A stretch of DNA of 64,000 nucleotides from an uncultured Bacteroidales bacterium (GTDB lineage Bacteria; Bacteroidota; Bacteroidia; Bacteroidales; Muribaculaceae): assembly GCA_902776835.1 (NCBI GenBank), contig CACYRK010000008.1:23690-87689 (forward strand). Reading direction: 5' to 3'. The notes under the pieces were generated by a model. The model was given only the letters and a program-made list of their open reading frames with translations, searched no databases and was not told where the DNA came from. Shown piece after piece: positions 34,333 to 41,453 of this stretch. Position numbers and translations under genes: made by a program. Position 1 is the stretch's first letter, and every line of letters starts with the position of its first letter.

Positions 34333-35949
34333 TTACTTGTCGAACTGCTGGATGAACTCCTTCAGCGACTGGTTGTCGGGCTCAATGGCAAGCCATTTCT
34401 TGAACACTGCCACCGCGTCGGCCATGCGCTTGTTGTTCACATAGTAGGTACCCACATAACTGTAAGCAACAGGCAGATAAGCCGTGAGTTCGTCGCGATT
34501 GGGGCTGGTCTCGACCACCTGAGCCAGGCGCAGGTAGGTGTCGACAGCGTTTCCAGCGTTAGTGTCGGTGTCCTTCTCGCGCTCGATGAGAGCCTTGCGA
34601 TAGAGGTAAGCGATGTTGTTGGCGTCCTTGCCGAGAGCCTCGTTGATGTAGTCGAGGCCACCGTTCAGAGCCAGGGTCTTCTCCTCACCGTTCAGTTTCT
34701 TTGCGTTCTGGAAGTACACGTCGGCCATGTCGTAGAGGTCGTCAGCACCACGGTTGGTAGCGTCAAGCACCTTCTGTCCGTAGGTGAGAGCCTTGTTGAA
34801 ATCGCCGGCTGCCGATGCACTCTTAGCCAGACCACGAATCAGGTCGAGGTTGCTGGGATCGAGTTGCACAGCCTTGTCGTAAGCAGCCATGGCACCTGCA
34901 GCGTCGCCAATGTTGTCGAGAGCACGAGCGTAGAACACGTAGTCGTTAGCCTCGAAGTTGCCACCGGCATCAGCAAACAGACTTCTACCAGCCTCAGCGG
35001 CGTCGTTCCAATCCTTGGCAGCGGCGAAGCCGTAGAGTGCCAAGCGGTCGGCTACCACCCGATAGGGGTCGCCAGCGGAAAGCGTGCCTTTGAGTTTCTG
35101 AGCCATTTCGGCGCACTTGGCATACTCGCCTGCTGCAAGCAGCAACTGGCAGTAGCGTGCCTCGTCCTTGGGGAAGTGGTTCTTGGTACCCGAGATGTAA
35201 GAGCCATAGCGCTGAGCGGCCTTGGCGAGTTTACCACCCTCATACAACTTCTCAGCGAGTTGGCGCTGCACGAGAGCCGAGTTGGGAGCCTTGTCGATAA
35301 TCTCCTCGAGGCGATCCAGAGCGTAGTCGGGATTCTCCTTGTAGTAGGTATCGGCGTACTTCACATAAGCCTCGATGTTGGCAGGATCGAGAGTGTAAGC
35401 AAGTTCGTAGTTACCGGCTGCATCGCCCCAGCGCATCTGGTCGGTGTACTGGTCGGCCTCGAAGATATAACTGTCGGGGTCGTTCTGGTTGTACTTACGC
35501 GCCTGCTTTATGCATTTTTCGATATCCTTGGCGTAGGTAGCGGGGTTCGCGTTATAGTAAGCGCGAGCGATAGCCACCTCGAGTTTGGCGTCCTTCTTGG
35601 AAAGTTTGCGTGCCTGGTCGAAGAGTTTCTTGGCATCGCCACCGGCCTTGAGTGCGAGAGCGCCCTGACCCACGTAGTTGTAGGGATAGTTGGGCGATGC
35701 TGCGACACCCTTGTCGAAGTACGACTTTGCCAGAGCGTTGTCTTTCTGCTGCAGCGCAATCATACCCAGATAGTAGTAAGCCTCGCTCTTGTTAGTTGAG
35801 GCATCGTCAAGGTTGCGCTCGAGCAGCACGCGTGCGTTCTCGTAGTCGGCAATCTTGTAGAACTCAATACCATCTTTGTAGCCCTGAGCCATCATGCTCA
35901 GGGAAGCACCTGCAATGAGCAGAGTTGCGATAAAGAATTTTGCTTTCAT
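34333..35949 (-). CDS. Secreted tetratricopeptide-repeat protein
   Basis: A 538-residue protein with a signal peptide (about 1-21, 'LLIAGASLSMMAQ') and TPR motifs along its whole length ('AYYYLGMIALQQKDNALAKSYFDKGVAASPNY', 'AAGNYELAYTLDPANIEAYVKYADTYY', 'AMAAYDKAVQLDPSNLDLIRGLA'). It probably is a periplasmic scaffold. It lies downstream of pstS-like, small membrane protein and tonB/exb genes in the same orientation, a gene order I associate with other Bacteroidales, which suggests a common role in envelope energetics. The partner is unknown. Confidence 0.85.
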   Translation of the reverse strand: MKAKFFIATLLIAGASLSMMAQGYKDGIEFYKIADYENARVLLERNLDDASTNKSEAYYYLGMIALQQKDNALAKSYFDKGVAASPNYPYNYVGQGALALKAGGDAKKLFDQARKLSKKDAKLEVAIARAYYNANPATYAKDIEKCIKQARKYNQNDPDSYIFEADQYTDQMRWGDAAGNYELAYTLDPANIEAYVKYADTYYKENPDYALDRLEEIIDKAPNSALVQRQLAEKLYEGGKLAKAAQRYGSYISGTKNHFPKDEARYCQLLLAAGEYAKCAEMAQKLKGTLSAGDPYRVVADRLALYGFAAAKDWNDAAEAGRSLFADAGGNFEANDYVFYARALDNIGDAAGAMAAYDKAVQLDPSNLDLIRGLAKSASAAGDFNKALTYGQKVLDATNRGADDLYDMADVYFQNAKKLNGEEKTLALNGGLDYINEALGKDANNIAYLYRKALIEREKDTDTNAGNAVDTYLRLAQVVETSPNRDELTAYLPVAYSYVGTYYVNNKRMADAVAVFKKWLAIEPDNQSLKEFIQQFDK

Positions 35950-36138
35950 TGTCTTAAGATTTAAAATATTATTTTTTCCAGTTTATTCTCTCGCGTTGAT
36001 GGCAAGGTGGCAAATTCCGTGCCCGTCGCGCGGGCGGCATTACACTTTACCATCATTTTAACGTTTACGGCAGCAATTTGTTGCCTGGAGCGTTATTTTT
36101 CCTCTTAGATGCAACAGGGGCCCCGCGGTTTAATGCCC

Positions 36139-36168
36139 AGAGGCAATTTCATCAAAAAATTTGCCTCT
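36139..36168 (-). terminator. Hairpin after the PstS-like gene
   Basis: AGAGGCAA (36139-36146) and TTGCCTCT (36161-36168) form an 8-bp stem downstream of the PstS-like stop. The remainder of the 35950-36208 gap shows no gene. Confidence 0.6.
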
Positions 36169-36179
36169 CAACCCCAAAT

Positions 36180-36208
36180 CTATAATCTATAATCTATAAT
36201 CTATAATC
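36180..36208. repeat. CTATAAT heptamer repeats
   Basis: Four head-to-tail copies of the 7-bp unit CTATAAT end at the stop codon of the PstS-like gene. Isolated copies occur in other gaps (near 1918, 30595 and 30667). Confidence 0.7.
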
Positions 36209-37225
36209 TCAGTATGTTTCCACCATGCGCACCGGCTCGGCTGCGGGCAGCACGCCGGTTTGCAGGATAATCTTCTGCCCTATCACTCCGGTGAGGAATG
36301 AGAAGAATCCGTGGTCGAGCGTTCCGCTGGCCGATGCGTCGATAGCCCATACTACCCGCACGAGGGGATACTCGCCGTTGTTGATGTAGTACTGGTAGGG
36401 CTTGCGCGGCTGCAACTGGTCGTCGGCACGCACCGGCATCACCTTGATGCGGTCGGTGAACTCGATTGCCGAGGGGTCGTTGTTGGCGTTGAGTTGCTCC
36501 ACACGTTCGTCGACACTCATGGCCTTGCCACCCATGTCGGCGGTAATCCAACTCACGCCGATGAAGCCGATGGCGTTTTTGTGGGCCTCGACAGCCTTAA
36601 ACACGTCCTCGGTCGATTTCTGTGCGAATACGTTGTCGCCGAACTTCTGTCCGGGCTCCAACATCTTGCTCTGCATGTAGTTGATAATCCCGCAGCCATT
36701 GCTCTCGAAGACAATCTCGATGTCCTTGTCGCGCAAGGCCTTGGTGGGGGTTATCTCGCTCCATTTCTTGAACTTACCCGAGAAAATCTCGCGCAGGTCG
36801 CCCATCGAGAGTTGGTCGATGTCGTTGTCTTTGTTGACGATGATTGCCACAGCATCAACGGCAATCTTGCGCGAGCGGTGTGCGCGGTTTTGCAACTGCA
36901 ACTTCTCACGCTGGGCGTCGGTGAGGTCGCGCGATGTGATGATCAGGTCGACCTTGCGTTTCAGCAGCGAGTCGAGGGCGTCGGCCTCGGGCTGATAGCG
37001 GCACAGGATGCTCGCATCGGGATAGGTGTACTCAAAGACCTCTATTTCCTGGTCGAGCACATTCTGGAACGACTCGTCGCAGATAATCACGGCAGTGCCG
37101 CTGGTGCTGGAGTTGGTCGACTGCTTGTTGTTGCAGGCTGCCAGCAGCACGACGGCTGCCAGCAGCACGACGGCTGCCAGCAGTGCCAGATAGTGGAGTT
37201 TATGTGTCATAACGCTATTGTGCAT
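36209..37225 (-). CDS. PstS-like phosphate-binding lipoprotein
   Basis: A 338-residue substrate-binding protein of the PstS family. The signal peptide is a lipoprotein type ending 'LLAAC' (C31) and its hydrophobic core contains a duplicated LLAAVV. The mature protein has 'SFQNVLDQEIEVFEYTYPDASI', 'VDLIITSRDLTDAQ', 'KIAVDAVAIIVNKDNDIDQLSMGDLREIFSGKFKKWSEI' and 'FESNGCGIINYMQSKML', the PBP-like-2 pattern. No PstCAB genes are nearby, so it may sense or buffer phosphate, or work with the TonB system, rather than serve an ABC transporter. An alternative start is the ATG at 37210. It is 22 bp downstream of the small membrane protein gene. Confidence 0.83.
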   Translation of the reverse strand: MHNSVMTHKLHYLALLAAVVLLAAVVLLAACNNKQSTNSSTSGTAVIICDESFQNVLDQEIEVFEYTYPDASILCRYQPEADALDSLLKRKVDLIITSRDLTDAQREKLQLQNRAHRSRKIAVDAVAIIVNKDNDIDQLSMGDLREIFSGKFKKWSEITPTKALRDKDIEIVFESNGCGIINYMQSKMLEPGQKFGDNVFAQKSTEDVFKAVEAHKNAIGFIGVSWITADMGGKAMSVDERVEQLNANNDPSAIEFTDRIKVMPVRADDQLQPRKPYQYYINNGEYPLVRVVWAIDASASGTLDHGFFSFLTGVIGQKIILQTGVLPAAEPVRMVETY

Positions 37226-37247
37226 CGTTTAGTGTTTCACATCATTA

Positions 37248-37490
37248 TCACTCACGCGCGTGCCCGCCACGATAGAAGTCGCTGCCCTTGATCAGGCGGT
37301 AGCCGCGGTACACTCCGTAGAGGGCGAGAATCACCACCAGCGCCCAGCGCATCAGTTGCCAGGTGGGTGCTGTCGACCACTCGAAGAAGTTGGATGCCAG
37401 CAAGTAAGCCATGCCCAGGTAGACGCACACCATGAAGATGCCGAATACCAAGCGCAGAATGCCGACGATGCGTGAGCCGTTGTTTTGCAT
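37248..37490 (-). CDS. Small two-helix inner-membrane protein
   Basis: An 80-residue protein with two membrane helices ('ILRLVFGIFMVCVYLGMAYLLA' and 'LMRWALVVILALYGVYRGYRLI') joined by a short loop, and a basic C-terminus. The start is the ATG at 37490 because the promoter at 37512-37542 puts transcription initiation after the earlier in-frame ATG at 37514. It is the first gene of a two-gene unit with the PstS-like protein and probably acts with it or with the TonB complex; function unknown. Confidence 0.78.
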   Translation of the reverse strand: MQNNGSRIVGILRLVFGIFMVCVYLGMAYLLASNFFEWSTAPTWQLMRWALVVILALYGVYRGYRLIKGSDFYRGGHARE

Positions 37491-37511
37491 TGTTGAGAAA
37501 TTATTGACTGA

Positions 37512-37542
37512 CAAAGTTACGGAATTTCGAGAAATAACACAA
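37512..37542 (-). promoter_or_regulatory. Promoter of the small membrane protein-pstS-like unit
   Basis: On the minus strand TAACTTTG (37512-37519) and TTG (37540-37542) are 20 bp apart; the leader to the ATG at 37490 is about 15 nt. Confidence 0.8.
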
Positions 37543-37601
37543 TGAAAAGGGCACTTTTGTTTTCATTTTTATGATAATTAACGCAATGCAGGGGGTTATT
37601 C

Positions 37602-37660
37602 TCTGGAGGTTCTAGTGATTCTAGAGGTTCAAGAGGTTCTAGAGGTTCTAGGGTTTATAG
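37602..37660. repeat. Intergenic tandem micro-repeat, CTAGAGGTT family
   Basis: About six imperfect copies of a 9-10 bp unit (GGTTCTAGA) follow one another between the pstS-unit promoter and the tonB terminator. The unit is close to that of the array at 26148-26216. Confidence 0.7.
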
Positions 37661-37686
37661 GGGGGAGGGGGCTTGGAATATTACAA

Positions 37687-37718
37687 AGGCTGCGGGGCAG
37701 TTGCCTGCTCCGCAGCCT
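37687..37718 (-). terminator. Terminator of the exbB-exbD-exbD-tonB operon
   Basis: Arms AGGCTGCGG (37687-37695) and CCGCAGCCT (37710-37718) about 50 bp after the tonB stop; only a weak T-run follows. Confidence 0.65.
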
Positions 37719-37766
37719 GTATTGGGTGACGGCGTGCCGTGAGGCCGCCTGATCACTTGCTAGAAA

Positions 37767-38639
37767 TTAGTTGGTACCCTGCAGTTTGAAGGTCACGGGG
37801 AGGGTGTACCACACGTTCACAGCCTGGCCATTCTGACGTCCGGGGACGAACTTAGGCAGGCTCTTGCAAACGCGCACGGCCTCACGGTCGAGGTCTTTGT
37901 CGACCGAACGAACGACCTTCACTTCACCCACTTGACCTGTCTTGGTCACCACAAACTGTACGACCACGCGGCCCTGAACGTTGTTCTCCTGGGCCATGGT
38001 GGGATACTGGATGTGCGAACTGAGCCACTTCATCAGTGCGGCATCGCCACCGGGGAAGGTAGGCATCTGCTCCACCGACTTGAAGACTTCTTCCTTTTCA
38101 GGTTTCTTCTCTTCTTTCTTGGGCTCGGGTACATCAATCTTCACCTGCTTGTTGAGGTTCTCCAGAGCAGCGCGGTTGGTGTTGTCACTCTCGACGTTCT
38201 TGGCGGTAAATACCTCCTCGGTCTTCTCGAGTTCTGTTTGTGACTTGGGTTCCTCCTTCACCTTCTCGTCGGCGACGATGGCAAGTTCGGTCACCTTCTG
38301 CTGAGCGATTTCCTGCTCGGGCTCAATTTCAGGTTTCTTCTCTTCGATAATGGTTTGTTCTTCCTCCTTCTCTTCCTCTTTTTGTTCAGAGAGGTCGAGT
38401 TGCACTTGTTGCTGACGTGCTTCCTCGGCGAGGCGCTGTTGCTCACGATACTCGTTGTACTTTGCCAAACCGAAAGCACCGGCAGCGACAATCAGCAGGC
38501 CGATGATAGTGTAAAACACAGCCTTGTTGTGACGCTTGGGGGATTCCAAACGCATCTCATATGCGCCAAATTCCTTGTTTTTTCCTTCAAATACAAGGTC
38601 GCACCATTCTTTTGATGTTAGATCTACATACTGTGCCAT
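37767..38639 (-). CDS. tonB: Energy transducer TonB
   Basis: A 290-residue TonB: a cytoplasmic N-terminus ('SKEWCDLVFEGKNKEFGAYEMR', typical of Bacteroidota TonB), one membrane helix (about 41-59, 'VFYTIIGLLIVAAGAFGLA'), a long Glu/Lys-rich periplasmic linker with coiled-coil character, and the C-terminal TonB domain ('FPGGDAALMKWLSSHIQYPTMAQENNVQGRVVVQFVV' through 'WYTLPVTFKL'). It transmits the ExbBD proton-motive energy to outer-membrane receptors. 47 bp downstream of the second exbD. Confidence 0.94.
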   Translation of the reverse strand: MAQYVDLTSKEWCDLVFEGKNKEFGAYEMRLESPKRHNKAVFYTIIGLLIVAAGAFGLAKYNEYREQQRLAEEARQQQVQLDLSEQKEEEKEEEQTIIEEKKPEIEPEQEIAQQKVTELAIVADEKVKEEPKSQTELEKTEEVFTAKNVESDNTNRAALENLNKQVKIDVPEPKKEEKKPEKEEVFKSVEQMPTFPGGDAALMKWLSSHIQYPTMAQENNVQGRVVVQFVVTKTGQVGEVKVVRSVDKDLDREAVRVCKSLPKFVPGRQNGQAVNVWYTLPVTFKLQGTN

Positions 38640-38686
38640 AGTTGTAATCTTTTTAAAGGTTCATAAAATAGCTCTACACACCAAAA

Positions 38687-39364
38687 TCACTTGCGCGTAC
38701 TCAGGTCGACACCCAATCCCTTGAGCAGCGTCGAGTCGGCGGCGCTCAGGGTCTCGATACGCCAACGCGAAATGTTGTTGATCTGCATCTCATCGAGCAC
38801 TGCCACGACGTCGGCGTAACTTGCTTGCTTGGTGGGCTTGATCATGACAACAGGTCGCTTGAGGTTGCTATCGTCCTGAATTTTAGCACGTTTCTCATTA
38901 TACTCATCTTCGCTAATCTCACCCTTGCGCCAACGCTCTTTCTCCTTATCGATAAGGTCGATAGCGGCTTTGTTGCGCTCGCGGAAGATATAACGCAGAG
39001 TTCCATCACCCGTTCCCTTCATGTTGGACTCCTTCATGTTTGGAGCGGCCAGGTCGGCCTGTCCATCATAATAGTAGAACTTCGACTTGTCCAGGTCACT
39101 CATCATGATCTCCTTGCCCTCGACCGTGGCTTTCTTGAGGCCGCCATCGACGATGATGGTTAGAGCCTCGCTCTGCTTAGCCTGCTCTTGGTCTTGCTGC
39201 TCAACCTTTTCGTTGGTAGGCAGTGCCACCGAAAGCGTCTGGCTCTTGATCATGGTCGTACAGAGCATGAAGAACGTGATAAGAAGCATGTTCATATCAA
39301 CCATAGGAGTGAAGTCGATACGGGTATCGAATTTCTTTTGACGACTTAATTCTTTCTTTGCCAT
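38687..39364 (-). CDS. exbD: ExbD/TolR biopolymer transport protein (second copy)
   Basis: A 225-residue ExbD-family protein: short basic N-terminus, one helix with the functional aspartate ('DTRIDFTPMVDMNMLLITFFMLCTTM', Asp in 'PMVDM'), then a periplasmic domain with a long insertion ('IDLIDKEKERWRKGEISEDEYNEKRAKIQDDS') compared with the classical 140-residue ExbD. It forms the stator with ExbB. It follows the first exbD with a 3-bp gap; a tandem exbD pair is usual in Bacteroidota. Confidence 0.92.
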   Translation of the reverse strand: MAKKELSRQKKFDTRIDFTPMVDMNMLLITFFMLCTTMIKSQTLSVALPTNEKVEQQDQEQAKQSEALTIIVDGGLKKATVEGKEIMMSDLDKSKFYYYDGQADLAAPNMKESNMKGTGDGTLRYIFRERNKAAIDLIDKEKERWRKGEISEDEYNEKRAKIQDDSNLKRPVVMIKPTKQASYADVVAVLDEMQINNISRWRIETLSAADSTLLKGLGVDLSTRK

Positions 39365-39367
39365 ATC

Positions 39368-40054
39368 TTATTCCTCCTTCTTTAATGCGGTCATCAGGCT
39401 GAACTTGTTCATCTTGATGGTCTGCAGGTTGTTCATCACCACTTGCACACGCTCGTAGGGAGTTCCTGCATCCGCCTTGATTGCTATACCAGTACCTTTT
39501 TTCATGTCATCGGCTGCGCCGGCGTCCTCGAGAGCATCGTACACGGCCTGAACCCAGATTTGGAATTCAGTGGGTCGTGTGAGATCGAAGTTTTCCTCGA
39601 TGGGAATGCCAGCCGTCTTCAGTGCTTTGTCGCGCTCATCCACAGGCATATCGAGCCATTTTGTCATATTTGAGATGGGCACACCGAAAGCGTTGGACTT
39701 GCGGAAGGCCTCGACGTGCTTGGCGGTAAGGTTAACCTTGTTGGTGTGAGTTGCGTTGTACTTAGCCACTGCTTTTTTGAGCACGGCTTCGCGCAGGTCC
39801 TCACTCTTGAGGGTTGAATCCTTAGTACCGAGCAACTCCAGGTACACCTTGCCGTCTTGAGCGACGAGTACCGACATCAGTTTCGAGTCGGGCACCTTCT
39901 TTTCGCTCACCGAAGGCGGTGTGATCACCTGTACGGGCTCTTTCTGCAGGAATGTCGATGTCAACATGAAGAAAGTCAACAGAAGCACCGTCACATCGCT
40001 CATGGCGGTCATGTCGATGCGGGTTTCTTTTTTCTTAATTTTGACTTTTCCCAT
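39368..40054 (-). CDS. exbD: ExbD/TolR biopolymer transport protein (first copy)
   Basis: A 228-residue ExbD-family protein. The N-terminus 'MGKVKIKKKETRIDMTAMSDVTVLLLTFFMLTSTFL' holds the membrane helix with the conserved aspartate in 'AMSDV'. The periplasmic part is larger than in Proteobacteria. It shares little sequence with the neighbouring ExbD, so the two probably form a heteromeric pair beside ExbB. 57 bp downstream of exbB. Confidence 0.92.
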   Translation of the reverse strand: MGKVKIKKKETRIDMTAMSDVTVLLLTFFMLTSTFLQKEPVQVITPPSVSEKKVPDSKLMSVLVAQDGKVYLELLGTKDSTLKSEDLREAVLKKAVAKYNATHTNKVNLTAKHVEAFRKSNAFGVPISNMTKWLDMPVDERDKALKTAGIPIEENFDLTRPTEFQIWVQAVYDALEDAGAADDMKKGTGIAIKADAGTPYERVQVVMNNLQTIKMNKFSLMTALKKEE

Positions 40055-40111
40055 ATTACTTACAACTTAAATCGTTTGTTGATTTGATGATTTTTTGTCG
40101 CTACAGTTTAA

Positions 40112-40969
40112 TTAGTGAGTAGCAGCGAAGGTAGAAACGATTGAGAAACCAAGTTCGTCGATAGCATAGGTCATGTTATCGATCTTGTTGGTGAAGAAGT
40201 TATAAGAAATAAGGGCGAGAGCAGCAGTTGCGATACCGAAGGCGGTGTTCACAAGTGCCTCAGAAATACCAGTTGACAGTTCGGTCGAGTCGGGAGCACC
40301 CGATTGTGCCAGAGCCTGGAACGACTTGATCATACCGAGCACGGTACCGAGAAGACCGATAAGCGTACCCAGAGTAGTGAGGGTTGCCACGATGGGCAGG
40401 TTCTGTTGCAGAGTGGGCATCTCGAGAGCGGTAGCCTCTTCGAGGGTTTGCTGGATCGAGGTGAGTTTTTGCTCTTTCTCGAGCACGGTGTCCTTGTCCA
40501 TCTCTTTGTACTTTTGCAGAGTAGCGTAGACGATAGCGCCAACGGTACCTTTCTGCTTGCGGCAGAGTTCCTCAGCCTTGTTGATGTCGCGCTTCGACAG
40601 AGCGTCTTTCACGTTCTCGACAAACTTGGTGATGTTGCCACTACCTTTAGCCTTTGCCAGGGCGATCCAGCGCTCGACGGTGAGCACGATCACGGTGAGC
40701 AAGCAGGTCAACAGCACGGGCACGATAATACCACCTTTGTACACGGTACCGAGCAGGTTCAAAGGAGCATTTGCGTTGTTACCATCCTTGAAGTTAGCAC
40801 TTGCACCGAAGACGAACAGGTAGATGCACACTGCCAGGATAAAGCAAATTAAAATCACAATTGAAGCACTCTTGATACCTCCAACTTTGCTGGTAACAGC
40901 CTTGTTGTCAGCAGCTTTCTTAGGCGCGGGAGCCTGAGCTGGGGTCTGAATTTTTGTTGTTTCAGCCAT
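40112..40969 (-). CDS. exbB: MotA/TolQ/ExbB proton channel protein
   Basis: A 285-residue ExbB with an Ala/Pro/Lys-rich N-terminal tail, helix 1 ('IVILICFILAVCIYLFVFG'), helix 2 ('IIVPVLLTCLLTVIVLTVERWIAL') and, after a cytoplasmic loop, the conserved pair 'LPIVATLTTLGTLIGLLGTVLGMIKSFQALA' and 'GISEALVNTAFGIATAALALISYNFF' that line the proton path. It energises TonB. First gene of exbB-exbD-exbD-tonB, behind a leader of about 220 nt. Confidence 0.94.
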   Translation of the reverse strand: MAETTKIQTPAQAPAPKKAADNKAVTSKVGGIKSASIVILICFILAVCIYLFVFGASANFKDGNNANAPLNLLGTVYKGGIIVPVLLTCLLTVIVLTVERWIALAKAKGSGNITKFVENVKDALSKRDINKAEELCRKQKGTVGAIVYATLQKYKEMDKDTVLEKEQKLTSIQQTLEEATALEMPTLQQNLPIVATLTTLGTLIGLLGTVLGMIKSFQALAQSGAPDSTELSTGISEALVNTAFGIATAALALISYNFFTNKIDNMTYAIDELGFSIVSTFAATH

Positions 40970-41188
40970 AATTCTGTTAAAAATTAGTTGTTAATTAAGT
41001 TATTAATAAATGTGTAAGTTTCTCTCGTCGTAATTTGAGGCTCGCGGTACCGCCGCATAGCATGCGACTTGACGTTGCGCCTCACGGTCGGGAGCACCAA
41101 TCATGGGGCTTTGCGACAACTATTGTACTGGCTTGCACACAGTTACGCTCGGCACACCCTTGTGGCACGAACCCTTCACTTAGAAAAT
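40970..41188 (-). promoter_or_regulatory. Long GC-rich 5' leader of the exbB operon, candidate structured RNA
   Basis: The promoter at 41194-41223 implies a transcript starting near 41188, about 219 nt before the exbB ATG. The first 150 nt (41040-41188) are far richer in G+C than the flanking AT-rich DNA and contain hairpin-forming sequences such as CGCAT-GCT-ATGCG and the palindrome GCGGTACCGC. The last 40 nt before exbB are AT-rich and unstructured. A 33-codon ORF (41104-41003) lies inside. From memory, very similar sequence appears in other Bacteroidales as small 'hypothetical proteins' read in different frames, which would point to an RNA element rather than a peptide; this was not checked. 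Confidence 0.55.
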
Positions 41189-41193
41189 TAACG

Positions 41194-41223
41194 CAAATTT
41201 ATGACATTTATTTGAAAATACAA
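41194..41223 (-). promoter_or_regulatory. Promoter of the exbB operon
   Basis: On the minus strand TAAATTTG (41194-41201) and TTG (41221-41223) are separated by 19 bp, an ideal match. Confidence 0.8.
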
Positions 41224-41300
41224 AAACCATTATGATTTTTTTCGACATTTTTTTGTTCTTATTTGCATTTCGATTCTTCTAAAGACCGCCTCATTGCCAT

Positions 41301-41366
41301 TGTTACAATATATTTAAGGTGTAAACGCGATATGGGGCCCGGCAAAATTGTAACAAGATTGTAACA
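41301..41366 (+). promoter_or_regulatory. Candidate Pho box: three TTGTAACA copies
   Basis: Two direct copies of TTGTAACA (41348-41355 and 41359-41366) are exactly 11 bp apart, one helical turn, and a third inverted copy (TGTTACAA) is at 41301-41308. They end 32 bp before the -7 element of the Na/Pi cotransporter gene, directly upstream of where a -33 element would be. Direct repeats with 11-bp period are the binding mode of PhoB/PhoP-type regulators, and such a regulator is encoded downstream. Confidence 0.55.
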
Positions 41367-41398
41367 CCGACAACCATAGCAATATCGCGTGCCGTACA

Positions 41399-41406
41399 TA
41401 ACTTTG
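41399..41406 (+). promoter_or_regulatory. -7 element of the Na/Pi cotransporter operon
   Basis: TAACTTTG at 41399-41406 with no TTG at the -33 position, a configuration suggesting activator dependence. The leader to the ATG at 41454 is about 40 nt. Confidence 0.7.
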
Positions 41407-41453
41407 CAAAAGCAAAAAAAATACCAGATTCTGGTTAACTAAAAACGACAAGA

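Noticed and set aside
41003..41235. Small ORFs on both strands of the exbB leader (minus 41104-41003; plus 41035-41235)
   Set aside because: Both fall in the GC-rich leader. The sequence seems conserved as nucleic acid rather than in one frame and the products resemble no family, so I list the region as a leader, not as genes.
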